A DNA stretch of 39,787 nucleotides from Cupriavidus numazuensis. GTDB lineage: Bacteria; Pseudomonadota; Gammaproteobacteria; Burkholderiales; Burkholderiaceae. Positions 7,438-17,300 of the stretch are shown piece by piece. The DNA is taken from contig NZ_CAJPVI010000069.1 in the NCBI RefSeq assembly GCF_905397435.1, positions 1 through 39,787 of the forward strand. The letters are read 5' to 3'. The first letter of the stretch is position 1; each line of letters begins with the position of its first letter. A program made the translations under genes and the position numbers. The notes beneath the pieces were generated by a model that made no database searches, was not told where the DNA came from, and saw nothing but the letters and a program-made list of their open reading frames with translations.

Positions 7438-10128
7438 TCAGTGGTTGTTGAGGTACTGCCGCAGATACTCGACGGTGCGGCTTTCCTTCGCGCGCACGAT
7501 CTCCACCGGTGTGCCGCTCGCCACGATCTTGCCGCCGGCGTCGCCGGCGCCCGGGCCGACGTCGATAACCCAGTCGCTCTGCGCGGCCACCCGCATGTCG
7601 TGTTCGACCACCACGACGGTATTGCCGGCATCCACGAGTCCCTGGAGTTGCACCATGAGTCGGTCCACGTCGGCGGGATGCAGGCCGGTGGTCGGCTCGT
7701 CGAGGATATACAGCGTGTCGCCGCGCTGCGCGCGTTGCAGTTCGGTGGCGAGTTTGATGCGCTGGGCTTCGCCGCCGGACAGTTCGGTGGCCGGCTGGCC
7801 GAGCCGCAGATAGCCCAGGCCGATGTCGCGCAGCACTTTCAACGCGCGCATCACGCTGGCTTCGTCGGCGAAGAACTCGCAGGCGGCGTCGACGGTCAGG
7901 CCGAGCACCTCGGCGATGTTTTTGTCGCGCCACGTGACTTCCAGCGTCTGCGTGTTGTAGCGCGTGCCGTGACATGTCGAGCAGGGCGCGTAGACGCTCG
8001 GCAGAAACAGCAGTTCGACGCTGACAAAGCCTTCGCCTTCACAAGTCGGGCAACGGCCTTGCGCCACGTTGAACGAAAAGCGGCCCGCGCTGTAGCGGCG
8101 CTTGCGTGCGAGCGGCGTGTCGGCGAACAGCTTGCGCACGTGGTCGAACAGGCCCGTGTAAGTGGCAAGGTTGGAGCGCGGCGTGCGGCCGATCGGCTTC
8201 TGATCGACTCGCACGAGTCGCCGCACGGCGTCCATCCCTTCGGTGATGCGGCCGCCGGTCGGCACGGCGATGGCGGCGAGCAACGGGTCCTGCTCGTCGT
8301 TGTCCGGGTCTTCGAAGGCGCGCCCAAGGTGGCTTGCGACCAGCTCGGGCAGTGCCTGGCTCACGAGGCTCGATTTGCCCGAGCCCGACACGCCTGTGAC
8401 GGCAGTCAGACAGCCGAGCGGAAACGCGGCATCGAGCCCGAGCAGATTGTTGCGCGTGATGCCGGCGAGCCGCAGCCAGCCGGCAGATCTGCGCGGCATA
8501 CGTTCGACCGGCGCTGGCGTCGCGAACAGATGCCGGCGCGTTTGCGACGCCTCCACCTTCGCGAGTCCGGCGGGCGGCCCGCTATAGACCACATAGCCGC
8601 CGGCTTCGCCCGCCGCGGGGCCGACGTCGACCAGCCAGTCGGCGCTCCGCATCATCTGCAGATCGTGTTCGACGACAAACAGCGAATTGCCCGCCGCCTT
8701 CAATCCCTGCAGCGCGCTGAAGAGTGCTTCGCTATCGGCGGGATGCAGACCGGCTGATGGCTCATCGAGCACGTACACGACGCCGAACAACTGCGACGAT
8801 AACTGCGTGGCGAGTCGCAGGCGCTGCATTTCGCCGGATGACAGCGTGGGCGTGCTGCGCTCCAACGCGAGATAGCCCAGGCCCAGATCGACCAGCGTCG
8901 TCAGGCGCTCTAGCAGTTCGGCTGCGATGCGCTCGGCAGCGACGCGCTTCTCCTCGGACAGGTTGGGCGTGCGCCGCACGTCGGGCGAGGCTTTGTGCGC
9001 GGAACCGCCTGCCGCGACCCGCTTTTCGACGGCATCGCGCATGTCGCTCCTGCTGAGCACGCTGCCTTTGGCGGGGTCTTCTCCCGAATGAGCGGCATCC
9101 GGCTCGGGCCATTTGCCGCGCGCGATCGGTTCGAGCATCTCGGCAAGTCTGGCGAGCGGCAACTGCGCGAACGCGCCGATATCGAGCCCGGCGAATTTCA
9201 CCGACAGCGCTTCCTTCTTGAGCCGCTTGCCATGGCAGGTCGGACAAACGCTGCCGACCATGAATTGCGACACGCGTTTTTTCATCAGCGCGCTTTGCGT
9301 GTTCGCGAACGTGTGCAGCACATAGCGGCGCGCACCGGTGAATGTCCCTTGATAGCTCGGTTCATCCTTGCGCTTGAGCGCGGCGCGGGTTTCTTTCGGC
9401 GTGAGGCCGGCGTAGACGGGCGCGGTCGGCTGTTCGTTGGTGAAGAGAATCCAGTCGCGGTCTTTCTTCGGCAAATCGCGCCACGGTTTATCGACGTCGT
9501 AGCCGAGCGTCACCAGAATGTCGCGCAGATTTTGTCCGTGCCAGGCGGGAGGCCATGCAGCGATCGCGCGCTCGCGAATGGTCAGCGAGTCGTCCGGCAC
9601 CATGGATTTTTCCGTGACTTCGTACACGCGGCCGAGTCCATGGCAAGTCGGACAGGCGCCTTGCACCGTGTTCGGCGAGAAATCCTCTGCGAACAGCATG
9701 GGTTGCTTTGGCGGATAGTCGCCGGTGCGCGAATAGAGCATGCGCACGAGACTCGACAGCGTGGTCACGCTGCCAACCGACGAGCGCGCGCTCGGCGTGC
9801 CGCGCTGCTGCTGCAACGCGACCGCGGGCGGCAGGCCTCCGATCGCGTCCACTTCGGGCACGCCGACCTGTTCGATCAGGCGCCGGGCATACGGTGCGAC
9901 CGATTCGAAATAGCGCCGCTGCGCTTCGGCGTACAACGTGCCAAATGCCAGCGACGATTTTCCCGATCCCGACACGCCGGTGAAGACGACTAGCGCATCA
10001 CGCGGAATCTGCACGTCGATGTTTTTCAGATTGTGTTCGCGAGCGCCGCGCACGCGCACGAAGCCGGTGAAAGCGGGTGCGTCGGATGGTGCCGGCGTCG
10101 AGCGAGCTTTGTTGCGGATGGCGTCCAT
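7438..10128 (-). CDS. UvrA-like excinuclease ATPase lacking the UvrB-binding insert (UvrA2 type)
   Basis: The 896-residue protein has two ABC ATPase halves, each with a Walker A GVSGSGKSS (first at residues 51-59), signatures LSSGEMQRLRLATQL and LSGGEAQRIKLATEL, and Walker B LDEPSAGLHPAD / LDEPTTGLHPAD. CxxC pairs are present (CPTCHG at 159, another near 290, and CPTCEGEG...CSTCHG in the second half). In canonical UvrA about 150 residues, including the UvrB-binding domain, lie between LYSRxG and the GACPTC motif; here only about 20 remain. That matches UvrA2/class II paralogs linked to damage or drug tolerance rather than standard nucleotide excision repair. The promoter should lie upstream of 10128. 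Confidence 0.88.
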   Translation of the reverse strand: MDAIRNKARSTPAPSDAPAFTGFVRVRGAREHNLKNIDVQIPRDALVVFTGVSGSGKSSLAFGTLYAEAQRRYFESVAPYARRLIEQVGVPEVDAIGGLPPAVALQQQRGTPSARSSVGSVTTLSSLVRMLYSRTGDYPPKQPMLFAEDFSPNTVQGACPTCHGLGRVYEVTEKSMVPDDSLTIRERAIAAWPPAWHGQNLRDILVTLGYDVDKPWRDLPKKDRDWILFTNEQPTAPVYAGLTPKETRAALKRKDEPSYQGTFTGARRYVLHTFANTQSALMKKRVSQFMVGSVCPTCHGKRLKKEALSVKFAGLDIGAFAQLPLARLAEMLEPIARGKWPEPDAAHSGEDPAKGSVLSRSDMRDAVEKRVAAGGSAHKASPDVRRTPNLSEEKRVAAERIAAELLERLTTLVDLGLGYLALERSTPTLSSGEMQRLRLATQLSSQLFGVVYVLDEPSAGLHPADSEALFSALQGLKAAGNSLFVVEHDLQMMRSADWLVDVGPAAGEAGGYVVYSGPPAGLAKVEASQTRRHLFATPAPVERMPRRSAGWLRLAGITRNNLLGLDAAFPLGCLTAVTGVSGSGKSSLVSQALPELVASHLGRAFEDPDNDEQDPLLAAIAVPTGGRITEGMDAVRRLVRVDQKPIGRTPRSNLATYTGLFDHVRKLFADTPLARKRRYSAGRFSFNVAQGRCPTCEGEGFVSVELLFLPSVYAPCSTCHGTRYNTQTLEVTWRDKNIAEVLGLTVDAACEFFADEASVMRALKVLRDIGLGYLRLGQPATELSGGEAQRIKLATELQRAQRGDTLYILDEPTTGLHPADVDRLMVQLQGLVDAGNTVVVVEHDMRVAAQSDWVIDVGPGAGDAGGKIVASGTPVEIVRAKESRTVEYLRQYLNNH

Positions 10129-10816
10129 ATCGATGAGTAACGAATAAGCATGGCTCGGCGCATCGGGCGAACACTAATGAAGGCGCGCGGAGCATTTTCT
10201 ATGCGATGTTCGTGATATTAATTGGCATAGTAAAGAACAGCTATTACATGAATCTGGAAGGAACTCGGCGAGGCTATCTGGGCTCGAAGGCTGTTGAACA
10301 ACGAGGGCGGGGATGGGCGCCGTGCCCGGCACTGTGGCGCACGCTCACCGCTTCGATCTGACCTGAAGCGCCAGCATGACAGCGGCGCATTTGCCCAGAC
10401 AGTCGAGGCTGTAAAGAGCCATCCCTAAAGATTCAAGCATGATGTGCGAGACCAGCATGAGGATGCTTGCACCGAATGTCGCACTGTGTCATATCGAAGA
10501 GGATGTGTTCTTCAAGGGAAGCTTGCATGATGCGGTTCCTCGATTCTCATTAGACAATCAGGGAGATCAGCCAGCTGACACGGACAGCATCAGAAAGCCC
10601 CATGACGTGATCAAACGATCGTCGTTCGCGCTCCCGTCAGGCAGCGACGTTGGTTTTCTGAAAAGATGCCCTGCGCGATCAATGTGAAGTGCTGGGTGCG
10701 CGCGGTGCAAGTTCGGCTCGGGCACATGTATCACGTCGCTGGATTGGTTTCGGGTTTCGGATCTTCAGGCCCCGGTCGCCTTTGCCATGACTCACTCCTT
10801 CAACTCAAGCGTCGTA
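10129..10816. other. Intergenic region between uvrA-like and DJ-1 genes
   Basis: These 688 bases contain no gene I can support. An 82-codon plus-strand frame at 10439-10687 and a 31-codon minus-strand frame beginning near 10528 (preceded by GAGG) exist but show no family signature. The AT-rich part around 10200-10250 is a plausible promoter region for the minus-strand uvrA-like gene, though I could not assign hexamers. Confidence 0.4.
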
Positions 10817-11500
10817 TCAGGCCATGCTCAGCCTCGAGAGCAGCGCTTTTGCCGCTGCTTCCGACGAGGCGGGATTCTGGCCAGTAATCAGGCTTGCCGC
10901 GACGACCACATATGATTGCCAATCCGGTCCCTTCGAATACTTGCCTCCATTCTTCTTCAACATGTCCTCGACGAGGAAAGGCACCACTTCCGTAAGACCG
11001 ACGGCCGCTTCTTCTGAATTGGCCAAGCCGGTTACGGGTTTATCGCGCACGAGCGGAGAGCCATCGGGCGCCTTTGCATGACGGAGCACACCGGATGCAT
11101 GGCAAACGGCGGCGACCGGCTTTCCCGCCGCATACACGGTTTCGATCAATGCGATCGACTGCGGATCCTCTGCCAGATCCCATAGCGGTCCGTGTCCGCC
11201 GGGATAGAACAAGGCGTCATAGTCCGCAGCCGAGACAGTTGAGAGCTTCGCTGTATTTGCGAGGGCCGCTTGCACTTCGTTATCCTTCTTGAAACGCCGG
11301 GTCGCTTCGGTTTGCGAATCCGGATCGTCGCTCTTGGGGTCGAGAGGCGGCTGGCCGCCTTTTGGCGAAGCGAGCGTCATCTCGACGCCTGCGTCCTTGA
11401 ACACGAAATAAGGCGCGGCAAACTCTTCGAGCCAGAATCCGGTTTTCCGGCCCGTATCGCCGAGCTGGTCGTGTGAAGTCAGTACCACCAGAATTTTCAT
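10817..11500 (-). CDS. DJ-1/PfpI family protein (type 1 glutamine amidotransferase-like, Hsp31 type)
   Basis: This 227-residue protein has the DJ-1 superfamily plan: KILVVLTSHD strand at the N-terminus, the acidic GFWLEEFAAPY segment (E25/E26), the FYPGGHGPLWDL loop (98-109) and the nucleophile elbow AVCHASGVL with Cys133 and His134. Length and the GFWLEE element point to the Hsp31/glyoxalase III-like subgroup, whose members hydrolyse methylglyoxal or act as stress chaperones; no substrate can be assigned here. It is cytoplasmic (no signal). The gene is single, with its start 597 bases from the divergent ADH gene. Confidence 0.85.
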   Translation of the reverse strand: MKILVVLTSHDQLGDTGRKTGFWLEEFAAPYFVFKDAGVEMTLASPKGGQPPLDPKSDDPDSQTEATRRFKKDNEVQAALANTAKLSTVSAADYDALFYPGGHGPLWDLAEDPQSIALIETVYAAGKPVAAVCHASGVLRHAKAPDGSPLVRDKPVTGLANSEEAAVGLTEVVPFLVEDMLKKNGGKYSKGPDWQSYVVVAASLITGQNPASSEAAAKALLSRLSMA

Positions 11501-12096
11501 GACAACCTCGCGAGTCCGTTCAATTCACGTTGCAACGAGCCGAAGAGCGGTGTCGTCGACCCAAGTCATTCTGGCAGTATAGGCGGCTGATAACTTCCGC
11601 GGCATAAGCCACCTCGGCCTTCAGTTCGGCAATGATCTCGCGCACGATCTCGGGATCGGGCCGCTTGTTGATCAGCGGCAACCGCGCGGAATGCTGCCGT
11701 ACGTCCACATCTGAAAGCTGCGCAGCAGGAGGGCAGAGATCCGGCATGTTCTCGCAGGAATGAGGAAGAAGTGCAACCGGAAAAGGCCTAGTCTCGGCGT
11801 CATCGTCATCGGATCAATGGCCATCGGATCAATGGCCACGTCGACGAGATCAGCGTCATCTCTTAGCCTGCATACGTGGTCGGTATCGTGATGATCGGCA
11901 GGCTCCATACGACCGTGACGCCTTACCCAGGCCGCGATGGGAACATCGTCCACTACGCATTCAAGACACTGGCCTATGCGACGATCAACCTGCGGCACGA
12001 ACAGGCAAGTCAAGGCCATATGCGTTCCTGACGACATCAGTGAGTTGAACAACCCTCTCCCGCTTTAACTGAAACTGGCATTTTTATGGAGTACCT
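11501..12096. other. Intergenic region with decayed coding-like DNA
   Basis: Between the divergent DJ-1 and ADH genes lie 596 bases without a supported gene. A minus-strand frame at 11520-11747 contains a helical stretch (PDPEIVREIIAELKAEVAYA) that looks like real protein but has no family match or clear start, and a 126-codon minus frame at 11672-12052 is uncertain. The last 50 bases carry the ADH ribosome site (TATGGAG). Confidence 0.4.
11808..11837. repeat. Perfect 15-bp tandem duplication
   Basis: The unit ATCGGATCAATGGCC occurs twice in direct succession. It would repeat a five-residue unit (AIDPM) in a minus-strand frame. It looks like a small replication-slippage duplication in non-genic DNA. 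Confidence 0.85.
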
Positions 12097-13107
12097 ATGA
12101 AAGCTGTTGTCTATAACGAGTCGGTTCCGCTCGGTTCGCCCGATGCCCTGACCGACACCACGTTGCCCGAGGCTGAGCCCACCGGGTATGACCTGTTGGT
12201 GGAAGTGCATTCGGTCTCGGTGAACCCGGTCGATACCAAGATCCGTGGCGGCGTGCTGCCGCCACCAGTGGTACCTAAGGTGCTGGGCTGGGATGCGTCC
12301 GGCGTGGTGCGCGCCGTGGGCGACAAAGTAACCCTGTTCAAGCCCGGCGATCGCGTCATGTACGCCGGTTCGCCGTTACGGGCGGGCACCAACAGCGAGC
12401 TGCACCTGGTCGACGAGCGCATCGTCGGTCCGATGCCGAAGAGCCTCAGCTTCGAGGAAGCGGCCGCGCTGCCGCTGACCTCGATCACGGCGTGGGAGTT
12501 GCTGTTCGACCGTTTGCAAGTGCGCGAAGGCAAAGACCCGATCGGGATGCTGCTGGTCATTGGCGGCGCCGGCGGCGTCGGCTCGATACTGATCCAGCTG
12601 TCGCGCCAGCTGACCGGCCTGACCGTGGTCGCCACCGCATCGCGGCCGGAAACACGGGAGTGGGTACGCGAGCTTGGTGCGCACCATGTGATCGACCACA
12701 CGGAGCCGATGCCGAAGCAGTTGCGCGGCCTTGGCATTGACGAGGTCGATTACGGGGCGAGCCTGACCCACACTGACAAGCACCTGGTCGAAATCGCCGA
12801 GATACTGGCGCCGCAGGGCAAGCTGGGGCTCATCGATGACCCCGAGTCGCTCGACGTGCCGATCCTCAAGCCCAAGAGCATCTCGCTGCACTGGGAATTG
12901 ATGTACACCCGCTCGATGTACCAGACCCGGGACATGATCGAGCAGCACAATATTTTGGTTCGGGTCGCCGAGTTGGTCGACGCCGGCGTGCTGCGCACGA
13001 CGCTGGCGGACCATTTCGGCACCATCAACGCGGCCAATCTGCGCCGCGCCCATGCCTTGCTCGAGAGCGGCAAGGCGCGCGGCAAGATCGTGCTGTCCGG
13101 CTTTTGA
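12097..13107 (+). CDS. Zinc-type alcohol dehydrogenase family / quinone-oxidoreductase-like protein (TIGR02817 type)
   Basis: This 336-residue medium-chain dehydrogenase/reductase has an N-terminal GroES-like domain (VSVNPVDTKIRGG, LGWDASGVVRAVG, FKPGDRVMYAG) and a Rossmann domain with VIGGAGGVGSILIQLSRQL near residues 152-170. The catalytic and structural zinc ligands of true ADHs are missing, so it belongs to the zinc-independent quinone-oxidoreductase-like branch annotated 'zinc-binding alcohol dehydrogenase family protein'. It likely reduces quinones or enones with NADPH. The ATG at 12097 follows TATGGAGTACCT. It stands alone, tail-to-tail with the LysR gene 68 bases away. Confidence 0.87.
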   Translation: MKAVVYNESVPLGSPDALTDTTLPEAEPTGYDLLVEVHSVSVNPVDTKIRGGVLPPPVVPKVLGWDASGVVRAVGDKVTLFKPGDRVMYAGSPLRAGTNSELHLVDERIVGPMPKSLSFEEAAALPLTSITAWELLFDRLQVREGKDPIGMLLVIGGAGGVGSILIQLSRQLTGLTVVATASRPETREWVRELGAHHVIDHTEPMPKQLRGLGIDEVDYGASLTHTDKHLVEIAEILAPQGKLGLIDDPESLDVPILKPKSISLHWELMYTRSMYQTRDMIEQHNILVRVAELVDAGVLRTTLADHFGTINAANLRRAHALLESGKARGKIVLSGF

Positions 13108-13124
13108 GAGCCAAATTTTTAGAC

Positions 13125-13175
13125 AGGCAAGGCCCATGCAGCCGACCGAGGCAAGTCGTGCCCCTCCCCTTGCCT
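13125..13175. terminator. Possible bidirectional stem between convergent genes
   Basis: AGGCAAGG at 13125-13132 is the exact reverse complement of CCTTGCCT at 13168-13175, between the convergent ADH and LysR genes. The 35-base loop and lack of a T-run make this a weak terminator candidate. Confidence 0.25.
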
Positions 13176-14084
13176 TCACAATTGGCCAATTCCCGAAACC
13201 CGCCGGATTTCCTCGGCCACGATAGCGATCAGCGCTTCCGTGGCCGTACTCAAAGGCCGCTGTGGATGGCTGACGCAAACCAGGTGCCGCACGATGCGTG
13301 GAGCAACGATGGCATGTGATCGCAACCGGCCATCCTCCACGGCACGCTGCACGACGATGCGCGGCAGGACCGTGGCGAAGCGCGTAGCTTCCACAAACTG
13401 GACGATGGTGCCGAGAATGTCGATCTCGAACTTCGGCGCGAGGGTAACGTCTTCGATCTGGGTGGCCGTGTCCAGCACCACGCGCAAACCGTGCCGCTTG
13501 GTCGGCAGCACGAGTTCCACCCCCGGCAGCTTCGCCAATTCCACGGCCTCCGGCAGTTCGGGGCCGTGCGCAGCGCTGGTCACGAGGACCATCTCCTCGT
13601 CGTGCAACGACTGCATCTGCAACGCCAGCCGGCCCCTCTGCCGGTGCACCACCGCGGCATCGAGCTGGCCGGCGGACACGAGATCGATCAGCGCGCCGCT
13701 GAAGCCGTCCGCCACAGAGACCTCAACGTTCGGATAGCGCGCGTTGAAGCGCGCCAGCGACCCCACCAGCACGCTCTCCGTCTCCGAGGCCACCATGCCG
13801 ATCGTGATGCGGCCGGCCATCTGTTCTTCCCGCTGCAACATCTGCTGCCGCGCGTTGGTGAGGTCGCGTACGATGGGCAGGAAGAGCCGGTACATCATGC
13901 GCCCGGCGGCGGTAGGCACCATGCCGTGCGGAATGCGCTCGAACAACTTCTGCCCGAATTCCTCTTCCAGCCGGGCGATCTGCATGCTGAGCGCCGGCTG
14001 CACGATGTTGAGTCGCCTGGCCGCACGGGTGACCGAGCCGTCCTCGAACAATGCGATGAAGTACTGGATTTGCTTGAGGTCCAT
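13176..14084 (-). CDS. LysR-family transcriptional regulator (divergent to hmf-like operon)
   Basis: The 302-residue protein starts MDLKQIQYFIALFEDGSVTR with the winged helix-turn-helix at residues 1-60 (RAARRLNIVQPALSMQIARL recognition region), followed by a linker helix and the effector-binding domain beginning at RITIGMVAS near residue 91. It is transcribed divergently from the molybdenum hydroxylase/CoA ligase operon across a 276-base AT-rich region, the classic layout for a LysR activator of the neighbouring operon and repressor of itself. The inducer is probably a metabolite of that pathway (furoate or its CoA ester if the pathway call is right), but the ligand pocket cannot be read from sequence. 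Confidence 0.9.
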   Translation of the reverse strand: MDLKQIQYFIALFEDGSVTRAARRLNIVQPALSMQIARLEEEFGQKLFERIPHGMVPTAAGRMMYRLFLPIVRDLTNARQQMLQREEQMAGRITIGMVASETESVLVGSLARFNARYPNVEVSVADGFSGALIDLVSAGQLDAAVVHRQRGRLALQMQSLHDEEMVLVTSAAHGPELPEAVELAKLPGVELVLPTKRHGLRVVLDTATQIEDVTLAPKFEIDILGTIVQFVEATRFATVLPRIVVQRAVEDGRLRSHAIVAPRIVRHLVCVSHPQRPLSTATEALIAIVAEEIRRVSGIGQL

Positions 14085-14360
14085 GGGTCCAAGATATCAA
14101 TAACACCAAATGCTTGCATCATTTTCTGTAATGCATCATTCCTCAGGTGAGCGCGCTGAAAGCCGCTTAAAGTGAGGGTTTTCCATCACTTTTCATGGAA
14201 GAATCGCTCATAGCGCTTAAGATTCACATCATAACTAATGATCGAGTGCATCAAAATTCAGCATTAGAAATTATAGGTAGATCTCTCTAATCTCCGTTTG
14301 ACGTCGCACGGTCCTGTCCGCCTTCCGGCCCCGGTTCCGTCGCGTGAAACGGAGTCGCAT
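14085..14360. promoter_or_regulatory. Divergent regulatory region between LysR gene and hmfA-like gene
   Basis: This 276-base region is markedly AT-richer than its flanks. It contains a 15-base dyad ATCAT-AACTA-ATGAT (14228-14242) of the LysR T-N11-A type, and the heptamer TGCATCA three times (14115, 14132, 14247), the first two extended to TGCATCATT and spaced 17 bases apart. On the minus strand, next to the LysR start codon, TTATTGATATCTTGG (14103-14089) resembles the operator at 33031-33045 at 12 of 15 positions. I could not place core promoter hexamers with confidence. Confidence 0.5.
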
Positions 14361-17300
14361 ATGAAAAGATTCGATGCCGGCGAAACGACCGGCACGGTAC
14401 AGGAGACACAGGAGACCCGGCAGGCACCCCACGTCGGTCGCCCAATGGCGCGCGTCGAGGACGCCGCCATCCTGACCGGCCGCGGCCGCTATGCCGACGA
14501 CCTCGGCGTCAGGCCCGGTACGCTGCACGCCGCCATCCTCCGCTCGCCGCACGCGCACGCCGAGCTCGGCGCCATCGACTTCGCGGCGGCACTGAAGGTA
14601 CCGGGCGTGCGCGCGGTGCTGACGGCCGCTGACCTGCCCGCCTGGTCCCGGCCCTTCGTGGTCGGCGTGAAGGCGCCGATGGAGCAGTGGGCGCTGGCGA
14701 TGGATCGCGTGCGCTACGTAGGCGAACCAGTGGCCGTAGTCGTGGCCGAAAGCCGCGCGCTGGCCGAGGATGCGCTCGACCTCGTGCGCGTGGACTACCG
14801 CGCGCTGCCACCGGTGGTGTCGATCGAGGCTGCCGTGGCAGGCGACGCCCCCGTGCTGCACTCCGGTCTCGGCAGCAATGTCGCCAGCGACCGCCATTTC
14901 TGCTACGGCGACCCCGAGGCCGCATTCGCCGCCGCGCCGCACCGCGTGACGCTGACCGCGCACTACCCGCGCAACACCTGCACACCTATCGAGTGTGGCG
15001 TGGTAGTTGCCGAACACTTGCCGGGCGACGAGGGCTACCAGGTCACCTCCAACTTCATGGGGCCGTTTTCGCTGCACGCCGTCATGGCGATGGCCCTGCA
15101 GGTGCCCGCCAACCGCCTGCGCCACGTCGCTCCGCGCGACTCGGGCGGCAGCTTCGGCGTCAAGCAGGCGGTGTTTCCCTACGTGGTGCTGATGTGCCTC
15201 GCTTCGCGCAAGGCCGGCGCGCCGGTGAAGTGGGTGGAGGACCGGCTCGAGCATCTGAGCGCCGCCACCTCGGCCACCGCGCGGCTCTCCACCTTGGAAG
15301 CTGCCGTCGAGGCCGATGGCCGCATCGTTGCCCTATCGTACAACCAGCTCGAGGACTGCGGCGGCTACCTGCGCGCGCCGGAGCCCGCTACCTTCTACCG
15401 CATGCATGGCCTGTTGACCGGTGCCTACGCGATCCCCAACCTGCTGGTGCGCAACCGCGTGGTGTTGACCAACAAGACGCCGACTGGCCTTGTGCGCGGC
15501 TTTGGCGGGCCGCAAGTGTACTTCGCGCTGGAGCGGCTGGTACAGCGGATCTCTGTGGAACTCGGCCTCGATCCGCTCGACGTCTACCGCCGTAACTTCG
15601 TGCCCGCCGACGCCTTTCCGTATCGCGCGACGGCCGGCGCGTTGCTCGATTCCGGCAACTACCAATTGGCGATGTCGCGTGCCCTGGAAGCGGGGGCTTA
15701 CGATGAACTGAAGCGCCGTCGCGATGCCGCGCGCGCCGAGGGCCGGCTGTACGGCATTGGCTTTGCTGCCATCGTCGAGCCGTCGGTGTCGAACATGGGC
15801 TACATCACCACCGCCACACCGGCCGAGGCACGCCGCAAGGCTGGGCCAAAGAACGGCGCTATCGCCAGCGCTACAGTCAGCGTCGACCTGCTCGGCGGCG
15901 TGGTAGTGACCGTCGCCTCCACGCCAGCAGGACAAGGCCACATGACCGTATGTGCACAGGTCGTGGCCGATGTACTCGGCATCGACCCCGCGGACGTGGC
16001 AGTCAACGTCGAATTTGATACCCACAAGGACGCGTGGTCCGTCGCTGCGGGCAACTACTCCAGTCGGTTTGCCGGCGCCGTGGCCGGAACCGTGCACCTG
16101 GCCGCTACACGTGTGCGCGACAAGCTGGCGCGCATCGTGGCTTCCCACCTCCGTTGCGACCCGGCCGAACTGGTCTTCACCAACGGCCGCATTGCCCGCA
16201 AGGGCGCTTCGCCAGACACCGCACTACCCTTCGCCCGCGCCGCCAGCAACGCGCCGCACTGGTCGCCGCAACTCCTGCCAGCCGGTGAGGAACCCGGCCT
16301 GCGTGAGACCGTGTTCTGGTCACCGCCCAACCTCGACGCGCCGGACGAACAGGATCGCGTCAACACGTCCGCCTGTTACGGCTTCGCCTTTGACCTGTGC
16401 GGCGTGGAGATCGACCGTGCCACCGGCCGCGTGCGCATCGACCGCTACATCACCGCGCACGATGCCGGCAAGCTGCTCAATCCGGCACTGGCCGACGGCC
16501 AGATCCGCGGCGCCTTCGCGCAGGGACTCGGCGCGGCGCTGATGGAGGAGTTCCGCTATGGCCCCGATGGCAGCTTCCAGTCCGGCACGCTGGCCGACTA
16601 CCTGCTGCCCACCACGTGCGAAGTGCCCGACCCGGTCATCGTCCATCTGGAAACGCCGAGCCCGTTCACGCCGCTCGGGGCCAAGGGGCTCGGCGAGGGC
16701 AACAGCATGAGCACACCGCCGTGCGTCGCAAACGCCGTGGCGGACGCACTCGGCGTGCGCGACATCCGCCTGCCACTTACGCCCGCCAGGGTGATGGCGA
16801 TGATCGGCTATGACGATCCGCCGCCGTCGCGCCCCGAACTGGCCGAAGCGGCGAAAGAGGCAGCACCTGCAAACGGCAAAGGCGGCAAGGCCGCGAAGGC
16901 CCTGAGCGCACGCGGGACGGTCGATCTCGCCGCCACACCGGAAGCCGTCTTCGCCGTCCTGCTCGACCCGAAGGCGCTGGCCCAGGTCGTGCCCGGCTGC
17001 CACGCGCTCGAACGCATCGGCGAGAACCGTTACCGCGCGGACGTAACCGTGGGCGTGGGCATGATCAAGGCGCGCTACGAAGCCGAGATCGCGCTGTCCG
17101 ACCTGGAGCCGCCGCGCCGGCTACGGCTGGCAGGCGCCGGCCTGTCCTCGCTCGGCAGCGCACGCGGCTCCGGAATGGTAGAGCTGACCCCGCACGGCGA
17201 CGGCACCCGTCTCGCGTACGACTACGAGGCCGAGGTGTCCGGCAAGGTGGCGGCCGTCGGCGGCCGCATGCTCGAAGGCGCGGCCAAAGTGGTGCTGCGC

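Noticed and set aside
7403..7975. N-terminal extension of the LtrA frame by about 190 residues
   Set aside because: The extension is an Arg-rich alternative-frame reading of the uvrA-like gene; LtrA homology starts right after the Met at 7402.
7420..8757. 445-codon plus-strand frame opposite the uvrA-like gene
   Set aside because: It is antisense to an intact ATPase, His/Ala/Arg-rich and motif-free.
10439..10687. 82-codon plus-strand frame in the intergenic region
   Set aside because: No ribosome site, no family motif and unconvincing composition.
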